DNA of 64,000 bases from Nocardioides sp. Root682 (GTDB taxonomy: Bacteria > Actinomycetota > Actinomycetes > Propionibacteriales > Nocardioidaceae): NCBI RefSeq assembly GCF_001427795.1, contig NZ_LMHJ01000003.1, positions 789,106 to 853,105 of the forward strand, written 5' to 3'. Shown one piece after another: positions 58,394-64,000 of the stretch (the first letter of the stretch is position 1; each line of letters begins with the position of its first letter). The position numbers and the translations under genes were made by a program. The notes under the pieces were generated by a model. That model was not told where the DNA came from. It made no database searches and worked only from the letters and a program-made list of their open reading frames with translations.

Positions 58394-59311
58394 TCACCCG
58401 GAGGTGACATCTGGGTGAATCGGGTGCCGGGTCGCGCGGGTCGCTCCGACGCTCGCCACCACGACGCAGCCGATGGCTGCCCACTGCACGGGCGCGAGGT
58501 CCTCGCTCACCACGAGCAGGCCGGCCAGCGCCGCGGCCGCGGGTTCGAGGCTCATCAGGACACCGAAGGTCGCGGCGGGCAGGGTGCGGAGTGCGGCGAG
58601 CTCGGCGCTGTAGGGGACCACGGAGCTGAGCAGGCCCACGGCCGCACCGATCAGCAGGACGCGCGTGTCGAGCAGGTCGTCACCATCGACGGTGAGCAGG
58701 AGGGGGCTGAGCAGCACCACGGCGACCAGGCTGGCCACGGCGAGGCCGTCGATGCCTTCCCAGCGGCGGCCGGTCGCGGCGCTGGAGAGGATGTAGCCGG
58801 CCCAGGCGGCTCCTGCCAGCAGGGCGTAGGCCACCCCGACCGGATCCAGGTGGCCGCGCTCGAAGCCGAGCAGCAGCACCCCTACGGCAGCCAGCCCGAC
58901 CCAGACCAGGTGACGCGGCCGGCGGAACCCGACGGCTGCGAGCACGAGCGGGCCGATGAACTCGATGGTCACCGCGACACCGATCGGGATGCGCGAGAAC
59001 GACTGGTAGATCCCCCAGTTCATCGCGCCGAGGCAGGCGCCGTAGCGGGCAGCGACGACCCAGTCGGCGCGCGTGCGCCCAGACAAGCTGGGTCGTGCCC
59101 ACAGCAGGAGCACGACGGCGCTGGTCGCGAGCCGCAGCCACACCACGCCGTTCGGTTCGAGGTCGTCGAACAGTCTCTTGGCGAAGCCCGCGCCCAGCTG
59201 CACCGAGCCGATCCCGAGCAGCACCAGTGCGACCGCCACCCCGAGCGGGGGACGGTGGCTGTGCTGATCGGGGCGCGACCCAGGTCGCTGATCGGGGGAG
59301 GGCGTGGGCAC
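58394..59311 (-). CDS. EamA/DMT family transporter (RhtA-like)
   Basis: A 305-residue transporter with about ten membrane helices in two EamA repeats. The first has GVAVALVLLGIGSVQLGAGFAKRLF, VVWLRLATSAVVLLLW and GACLGAMNWGIYQSFSRIPIGVAVTIEFIGPL, which fits the RhtA threonine/homoserine exporter group. The second has AALRTLPAATFGVLMSLEPAAAALAG. The substrate is likely an amino acid or other small metabolite. GTG 59311 has TACCGT six bases upstream on minus, consistent with a leaderless start. Confidence 0.85.
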   Translation of the reverse strand: MPTPSPDQRPGSRPDQHSHRPPLGVAVALVLLGIGSVQLGAGFAKRLFDDLEPNGVVWLRLATSAVVLLLWARPSLSGRTRADWVVAARYGACLGAMNWGIYQSFSRIPIGVAVTIEFIGPLVLAAVGFRRPRHLVWVGLAAVGVLLLGFERGHLDPVGVAYALLAGAAWAGYILSSAATGRRWEGIDGLAVASLVAVVLLSPLLLTVDGDDLLDTRVLLIGAAVGLLSSVVPYSAELAALRTLPAATFGVLMSLEPAAAALAGLLVVSEDLAPVQWAAIGCVVVASVGATRATRHPIHPDVTSG

Positions 59312-59317
59312 GGGCAG

Positions 59318-59323
59318 ACGGTA
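59318..59323 (-). promoter_or_regulatory. -10 box for leaderless EamA gene
   Basis: TACCGT on minus with 6 bases to GTG 59311. Confidence 0.4.
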
Positions 59324-59405
59324 CCGGCGGCACCGGTGACTTTTGTCGGTCCGGTCGGTCAGAGTGAGGAGGGGACCGTCGACCGCGACTTCAATGGAGG
59401 AACCA

Positions 59406-60485
59406 ATGACCACGATCCTGATGGTCGGGACGCGCAAGGGCTTGTGGATCGGTACGTCGGAGGACCGGAAGGACTGGTCGTTCACGGGCCCGCACCACGA
59501 CATGGAGGAGGTCTACTCCGGCCTGGTCGACACGAGGGGCGGCACCCCGCGCCTGTTCTCCGGGGCGTCGTCGAGCTGGCTGGGTCCGCAGCTGCGGTGG
59601 ACCGACGACCTGGGCGCCACCTGGCAGGAGACCCCGAACGGCGCCATCCGGTTCCCCGAGGGTTCCGGCGCGACGCTCGAGCGGATCTGGCAGATCGTCC
59701 CGGGGACCGCGGACGGGGTGCTGCACGCCGGCACCGAGCCAGGTGCCGTCTTCACGTCCACCGACGGGGGCGCGTCCTTCGCTCTCGAGGAGGCCCTGTG
59801 GAACCACCCACAACGGCCCGAGTGGGGCGCGGGCTTCGGCGGCCAGGCCTTCCACACCGTGCTCCCGCACCCGACCGATCCCGCGTCCGTCACCGCCGCG
59901 ATCTCCACCGGTGGCGTCTACCGCACCACCGACGGCGGGGCGTCGTGGAGCCCGCGCAACCAGGGCATCCGCGCGGACTTCCTGCCCGAGGACCAGCGTT
60001 ACCCCGAGTTCGGGCAGTGCGTCCACAAGGTCACCCGGCACCCGAGCCGCCCCGAGCGCCTCTACGCCCAGAACCACGGCGGCGTCTACCGCTCCGACGA
60101 CGAGGGCGGGTCGTGGACGTCGATCGGCGACTCGCTGCCCAGCGACTTCGGGTTCCCGATCGTGGTGCACCCGCACCGCCCCGACACGATCTGGGTGTTC
60201 CCCCTGGGCGGGGGCGAGCGGCGCTACCCGCCGGACGCCCACGCCCGTGTGTGGCGGTCCGACGACGCGGGTGAGTCCTGGTCGTCGTACGACGACGGGC
60301 TGCCCGACGACTTCTACGTCGGCGTGATGCGCGATGCCATGTGCGTGGACAGTCACGATCCGGCGGGCCTCTACTTCGGCGCCCGCAACGGCTCGGTCTG
60401 GGCCTCCGCGGACGACGGCGAGTCGTGGAGCGAGATCGCCGCGAACCTGCCGGACGTGATGACGGTCAAGGTGGGCGTGGCCTAG
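59406..60485 (+). CDS. BNR/sialidase-like beta-propeller protein
   Basis: A 359-residue protein with repeated Asp-box (BNR) motifs: STDGGASF, TTDGGASW, SDDEGGSW, SDDAGESW and SADDGESW, spaced as propeller blades. No signal peptide is visible, so it is probably cytoplasmic. Proteins of this kind are often mis-annotated as exo-sialidase; active-site arginines are not obvious here. SD GGAGGAACC precedes ATG 59406. It is followed by an SRPBCC gene 9 bases after the stop. Confidence 0.85.
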   Translation: MTTILMVGTRKGLWIGTSEDRKDWSFTGPHHDMEEVYSGLVDTRGGTPRLFSGASSSWLGPQLRWTDDLGATWQETPNGAIRFPEGSGATLERIWQIVPGTADGVLHAGTEPGAVFTSTDGGASFALEEALWNHPQRPEWGAGFGGQAFHTVLPHPTDPASVTAAISTGGVYRTTDGGASWSPRNQGIRADFLPEDQRYPEFGQCVHKVTRHPSRPERLYAQNHGGVYRSDDEGGSWTSIGDSLPSDFGFPIVVHPHRPDTIWVFPLGGGERRYPPDAHARVWRSDDAGESWSSYDDGLPDDFYVGVMRDAMCVDSHDPAGLYFGARNGSVWASADDGESWSEIAANLPDVMTVKVGVA

Positions 60486-60488
60486 GTT
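60483..60488 (+). promoter_or_regulatory. -10 box for leaderless SRPBCC gene
   Basis: TAGGTT overlaps the stop codon of the BNR gene and ends 6 bases before ATG 60495. Confidence 0.4.
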
Positions 60489-60494
60489 CTGCGC

Positions 60495-60944
60495 ATGCCT
60501 GCCTTCTCCCAGACCCACGAGACCACCATCGCGGCACCGCCGGCGACCGTGCACGCCCTGATCGCCGACTTCCACGAGTGGATCAAGTGGTCGCCCTGGG
60601 AGGGCCTCGACCCGGAGCTGGGGCGCACCTACGAGGGTGAGGGCGTCGGCGCGCGCTACACGTGGTCCGGGAACAAGAAGGCCGGCGAGGGTGCAATGAC
60701 CTTCGCCGCCATCACACCGGAGGAGGTCAAGGTCGACCTGCAGTTCCTCAAGCCCTTCAAGGCCGAGAACGACATCACCTTCACCCTGACGCCTGCGGGC
60801 GAGGGCACCCGGGTGGCCTGGACGATGAGCGGCAACCGCAACCTCGTCTTCGCCGTGCTGGGCAAGCTGTTCTTCGACAAGGCGATCGGCAAGGACTTCG
60901 AGAAGGGCCTGGCGTCGTTGAAGGCGGCGGCCGATAAGGCCTGA
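60495..60944 (+). CDS. SRPBCC (START-like) family protein
   Basis: A 149-residue protein of the SRPBCC fold with a deep hydrophobic cavity. The N-terminal TIAAPPATVHALIADFHEWIKWSPWE and later WTMSGNRNLVFAVLGKLFF with a C-terminal long helix are typical of the polyketide cyclase/dehydrase subgroup. Ligand unknown. It is adjacent to the BNR gene and precedes ilvD, which has its own promoter. Confidence 0.85.
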   Translation: MPAFSQTHETTIAAPPATVHALIADFHEWIKWSPWEGLDPELGRTYEGEGVGARYTWSGNKKAGEGAMTFAAITPEEVKVDLQFLKPFKAENDITFTLTPAGEGTRVAWTMSGNRNLVFAVLGKLFFDKAIGKDFEKGLASLKAAADKA

Positions 60945-60991
60945 CAGGACGGCAGCCTGAGATACCCCGCAGGCACGGCGGGGGCGCCGAC

Positions 60992-60997
60992 TAATCT
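60992..60997 (+). promoter_or_regulatory. -10 box for leaderless ilvD
   Basis: TAATCT with exactly 6 bases to ATG 61004, which marks that ATG rather than GTG 60998 as the start. Confidence 0.55.
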
Positions 60998-61003
60998 GTG
61001 CAC

Positions 61004-62680
61004 ATGACCGACGCCCCCGACATCAAGCCCCGTTCGCGCGACGTCACCGACGGCCTGGAGAAGGCCGCCGCCCGTGGCATGCTCCGCGCGGTAGGCATGG
61101 GGGACGAGGACTTCGCCAAGCCCCAGATCGGTGTCGCGTCCAGCTGGAACGAGATCACCCCCTGCAACCTGTCGCTCGACCGGCTGGCCAAGGCCGTCAA
61201 GAACGGCGTGCACGCGGGTGGCGGCTACCCGCTCGAGTTCGGCACCATCTCGGTGTCCGACGGCATCTCGATGGGCCACGAGGGCATGCACTTCTCGCTC
61301 GTCTCGCGAGAGGTGATCGCGGACTCGGTCGAGGTCGTGATGAGTGCCGAGCGCCTCGACGGCTCGGTGCTGCTCGCCGGCTGTGACAAGTCGCTGCCCG
61401 GCATGCTGATGGCTGCTGCCCGTCTCGACCTGGCCAGCGTGTTCCTCTACGCCGGCTCGACGATGCCCGGCAGCGTCGACGGCAAGGACGTCACGATCAT
61501 CGACGCCTTCGAGGCCATCGGGGCGTGCCTGGCCGGCAAGATCACCCGCGAGGAGGTCGACCGCATCGAGCGGGCGATCTGTCCGGGCGAGGGTGCCTGT
61601 GGCGGCATGTACACCGCCAACACGATGGCGGCCGTCGGCGAGGCCCTTGGCATGTCACTGCCCGGTTCGGCTGCTCCGCCGGCCGTTGACCGGCGCCGCG
61701 ACGGCTACGCCCACAAGTCGGGCGAGGCTGTCGTCAACCTGCTCCGCAAGGGCATTACCGCGCGCCAGATCATGACCATGGAGGCGTTCGAGAACGCCAT
61801 CACGGTCGTCATGGCGCTCGGTGGCTCGACCAACGCGGTCCTCCACCTGCTGGCGATCGCCCGCGAGGCCGAGGTCGACCTGACCCTCGACGACTTCAAC
61901 CGGATCGGCGACAAGGTGCCGCACCTGGCCGACCTCAAGCCGTTCGGCAAGTACGTCATGAACGACGTCGACAAGATCGGCGGCATCCCCGTCGTGATGA
62001 AGGCGCTGCTCGACGCAGGCCTGATGCACGGCGACTGCCTCACGGTGACCGGCAAGACGATGGCCGAGAACCTCGCCGAGATCAACCCGCCGGACCTCGA
62101 CGACGACGTGATCCACAAGCTGGACCGTCCGATCCACGCCACCGGTGGCCTGACCATCCTCAAGGGCTCACTTGCGCCCGAGGGCGCGGTCGTGAAGACG
62201 GCTGGCTTCGACGACTCGGTGTTCCGCGGCACGGCTCGTGTGTTCGACGGAGAGCGCGCTGCCCTCGACGCCCTGGCCGAGGGCAAGATCGTCGCGAACG
62301 ACGTCGTGGTCATCCGCTACGAAGGCCCGAAGGGTGGACCGGGCATGCGCGAGATGCTCGCGATCACCGGCGCGATCAAGGGCGCCGGCCTCGGCAAGGA
62401 CGTCCTGCTGATCACCGACGGTCGCTTCTCTGGCGGCACCACCGGGCTCTGCGTGGGCCACATCGCGCCCGAGGCCGTCGACGCCGGACCGATCGCCTTC
62501 GTGCGTGACGGCGACCCGATCACGCTCGACGTCCTCAACCGGTCGCTCGAGGTCGAGATCGACGACATCGAGGCCCGCAAGGTCGGTTGGGAGCCGCGTC
62601 CGCCGAAGTACACCCGGGGTGTGCTCGGCAAGTACGCCAAGGTCGTGCAGTCGGCCGCCCACGGCGCCGTCACCAGCTGA
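61004..62680 (+). CDS. ilvD: dihydroxy-acid dehydratase
   Basis: Dehydrates dihydroxy acids to the keto acids for isoleucine, valine and pantothenate. The 558-residue protein has iron-sulfur cysteines in TPCNLSLD, AGCDKSLPGM and EGACGGMYTANTM. Other conserved parts are RSRDVTDGLEKAAARGMLRA, SWNEITPCN and GRFSGGTTG. It is followed by a PNPOx-like gene after 7 bases. The start is set by the leaderless box. Confidence 0.97.
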   Translation: MTDAPDIKPRSRDVTDGLEKAAARGMLRAVGMGDEDFAKPQIGVASSWNEITPCNLSLDRLAKAVKNGVHAGGGYPLEFGTISVSDGISMGHEGMHFSLVSREVIADSVEVVMSAERLDGSVLLAGCDKSLPGMLMAAARLDLASVFLYAGSTMPGSVDGKDVTIIDAFEAIGACLAGKITREEVDRIERAICPGEGACGGMYTANTMAAVGEALGMSLPGSAAPPAVDRRRDGYAHKSGEAVVNLLRKGITARQIMTMEAFENAITVVMALGGSTNAVLHLLAIAREAEVDLTLDDFNRIGDKVPHLADLKPFGKYVMNDVDKIGGIPVVMKALLDAGLMHGDCLTVTGKTMAENLAEINPPDLDDDVIHKLDRPIHATGGLTILKGSLAPEGAVVKTAGFDDSVFRGTARVFDGERAALDALAEGKIVANDVVVIRYEGPKGGPGMREMLAITGAIKGAGLGKDVLLITDGRFSGGTTGLCVGHIAPEAVDAGPIAFVRDGDPITLDVLNRSLEVEIDDIEARKVGWEPRPPKYTRGVLGKYAKVVQSAAHGAVTS

Positions 62681-62687
62681 TCGCCCG

Positions 62688-63251
62688 ATGAAGGTCCACG
62701 ACCAGATCGGCGACCGACTGCGTGCGTTCGTCGCGAAGCAGCAGGTGTTCTTCGTGGCGACCGCGCCGCTGTCCGGCGACGGCCACGTCAACCTGTCGCC
62801 GCGGGGCATCGTGGGCACCTTCGGGTTGATCGGTGACCGCACCTTCGCCTGGCTCGACACGACCGGTAGCGGCAGCGAGACCATCGCGCACCTGCGCGAG
62901 AACGGCCGGATCACCGTGATGTTCTGCGCCTTCGACGGGCCGCCGAACATCGTGCGCTTCCACGGCCGCGGGCGGGTCGTCTCTCTCTATGACGAGGAGT
63001 ACGCCGACCTGGCGGCCCGGTTCGAGGACCTGCCCGGCGCCCGCGCCGTCATCGTGGTCGACATCGAGCGGATCTCCGACTCGTGCGGCTACGGCGTCCC
63101 ACTGATGGAGTACGCCGGCCAACGCGACCTGCTGCAGCCGTACTTCGAGCGCAAGGGCGTCGAGGGCTCCGCGGAGTACCGCCGCCAGAAGAACCGGACC
63201 AGCGTCGACGGCCTGCCGGCGTACGACTTCGACCCACTCGCGGAGCAGTAG
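62688..63251 (+). CDS. pyridoxamine 5'-phosphate oxidase-like flavin/F420-binding protein
   Basis: A 187-residue protein of the PNPOx-like split barrel. FFVATAPLSGDGHVNLSPRG is the characteristic start, with DRTFAWLDTTGSGSETIAHLRENGRITVMFCAF and RFHGRGRVV. Many such proteins bind FMN or F420, but the true reaction is often unknown. The C-terminal CGYGVPLMEYAGQRDLLQPYFERKG is shared by a distinct actinobacterial subgroup. It probably shares transcription with ilvD. Confidence 0.82.
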   Translation: MKVHDQIGDRLRAFVAKQQVFFVATAPLSGDGHVNLSPRGIVGTFGLIGDRTFAWLDTTGSGSETIAHLRENGRITVMFCAFDGPPNIVRFHGRGRVVSLYDEEYADLAARFEDLPGARAVIVVDIERISDSCGYGVPLMEYAGQRDLLQPYFERKGVEGSAEYRRQKNRTSVDGLPAYDFDPLAEQ

Positions 63252-63272
63252 GCGACCGACGTCGCCAGGAGG

Positions 63273-63306
63273 CGACCGACATCGCGCACGTGCACGATGT
63301 TGGTCG
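63273..63306. terminator. 34-base hairpin with CACGTG core
   Basis: The whole segment is a palindrome from CGACCGACATCG to its partner CGATGTTGGTCG around CGCACGTGCA, with four differences that all leave G-T pairs. It lies between ilvD/PNPOx and the convergent DUF559 gene. Confidence 0.6.
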
Positions 63307-63331
63307 GGTCAGAGCCGCTTGGAGCGACCAA

Positions 63332-63351
63332 GATCGCGCACGTGCGTGATC
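63332..63351. terminator. second CACGTG hairpin
   Basis: GATCGCGCAC pairs with GTGCGTGATC. It repeats the core of the 63273 hairpin and is 5 bases from the DUF559 stop codon. Confidence 0.55.
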
Positions 63352-63355
63352 ACGT

Positions 63356-64000
63356 TCAGGCGTGCACGGGGAAGTGCGCCCGCCACGCCTCAGACATCCG
63401 TCGCGGTACGTCGGGATGGCCGCGCTCGACCAGCAGACGGTGGATCCTGGACAGGGTCTGGTCCGGTCGGGCGTAGATCCCGCGCGCAACGACGACGATG
63501 ATCCGCCAGCCGTCATCGTCGATCGCCTCCCGACGCTCGAGGTCGGACTCCCACTGGTCGACTCGGTCGACGTGCTGGCGGCCGTCGTACTCAACAACGA
63601 GGCGGACCTCCGGCCAGCTGAGGTCGTACTTGCGCCGCGCCATCGTCAGCGGATCGCCCACGGTGAGGTTGACCTGCGGCTCGGGGAGGCCGGCCAGGAC
63701 GATGAGCATGCGCAGCCTCGTCTCCATCGGCGAGTCCACCCGCGAACGAACGAACGCGAGCGCAGCCCGGGCCTGTGCGGCGCCGGGACCGGATGCGTCG
63801 GCACAGTGTCGACGTAGCTCGTCGAGCCCGATCATGCGCCGGACCATGGCGTCGCCGACGACGACCAGATCGACGAGCGGGAGCTTCTGGGCGAGCTCGA
63901 CGAAGGTCTCGGGGAGGGCGGACACCCGGATCCCGTCGACGACGACCGAGCGCCCGTCGGGGTCGACGTGACACCGGACGCCGGCGCGAGACCGGCGCTC
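63356..64000 (-). CDS. DUF559 (VSR-like) protein, cut by window end
   Basis: At least 214 residues are visible; the frame continues past the right edge, so the N-terminus is missing. The C-terminal domain has LSWPEVRLVVEYDGRQHVD and WESDLERREAIDDDGWRIIVV, the PD-(D/E)XK-like core of DUF559 with E and Q in VEYDGRQH. The upstream part (RCHVDPDGRSVVVDGIRVSALPETFVEL) resembles the AbiEi-type winged-helix antitoxin arrangement often joined to DUF559. Nuclease or toxin function is not proven. Confidence 0.8.
   Translation of the reverse strand, partial: ERRSRAGVRCHVDPDGRSVVVDGIRVSALPETFVELAQKLPLVDLVVVGDAMVRRMIGLDELRRHCADASGPGAAQARAALAFVRSRVDSPMETRLRMLIVLAGLPEPQVNLTVGDPLTMARRKYDLSWPEVRLVVEYDGRQHVDRVDQWESDLERREAIDDDGWRIIVVVARGIYARPDQTLSRIHRLLVERGHPDVPRRMSEAWRAHFPVHA

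Overview
The window is high-GC actinobacterial DNA, most likely from Nocardioides or a close relative in the Propionibacteriales. This is inferred from codon bias, many GTG starts, leaderless promoters, DUF222/HNH and DUF559 proteins at the two edges, and gene orders typical of Actinobacteria. These orders are O-methyltransferase/sigE/rseA/htrA, the TIGR03960/TIGR03936/rne/rplU/rpmA/obg/proB block, and gatC-gatA-gatB. I see no tRNA or rRNA gene, insertion sequence, prophage or CRISPR array.

Layout. 1-2.3 kb: truncated DUF222 protein, acyl-CoA thioesterase and DinB/DUF664 protein, all on minus. 2.34-5.8 kb: ileS behind a translational T-box leader. 5.8-7.2 kb: a 479-residue unknown protein with WXG-like features. 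7.4-11.5 kb: dapE, LOG-family hydrolase, DivIVA-like small protein, DUF3117 protein and leucyl aminopeptidase. 11.5-14.9 kb: O-methyltransferase divergent from the sigE-rseA-htrA envelope-stress block. 14.9-17.2 kb: BldC-like regulator, SAF (CpaB-like) protein and TadZ/CpaE-like ATPase. 17.2-23.1 kb: membrane protein, YcnI and CopC-CopD on plus, then two lipoproteins and a Ca2+/H+ antiporter on minus. 23.2-38.5 kb: the TIGR03960-to-cysteine-desulfurase block. It is interrupted at 25.2-29.5 kb by a cold-shock/DUF1294 fusion, three paralogous DUF4190/Septum_form proteins and a winged-helix protein. 38.6-40.7 kb: mnmA and a short MetE-like protein. 40.8-43.1 kb: an MFS exporter with its TetR repressor. 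43.3-52.5 kb: ligA, a lipoprotein hydrolase, a Ser/Thr kinase with extracellular FG-GAP repeats, a P-loop relative and gatCAB. 52.5-64 kb: accessory genes (lipoproteins, an SH3-like protein, a tandemly duplicated secreted protein with duplicated promoter, a sorbosone-type dehydrogenase with an alpha/beta hydrolase, an EamA transporter, a BNR-repeat protein and an SRPBCC protein), then ilvD, a PNPOx-like protein and a truncated DUF559 protein.

How genes fit together. Much of the window is housekeeping for translation (ileS, gatCAB, mnmA, rplU, rpmA, obg), RNA decay (rne), DNA repair (ligA) and amino acid synthesis (dapE, proB, ilvD). Cysteine desulfurase, MnmA and the MetE-like protein form a sulfur-handling run. 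Envelope functions are the sigE block, the copper genes, the kinase and several lipoproteins.

Regulation visible in the sequence includes the ileS T-box, a candidate SigE-type promoter, a TetR palindrome, a structured rne leader and about a dozen -10 boxes (mostly TAnnnT) 6-7 bases before a start codon, which imply leaderless mRNAs and decide several starts. A dispersed GGTTTCGA...CTCAACCAC repeat occurs three times, once inside the ileS T-box. All functional calls come from reading the sequence; no database search was run.
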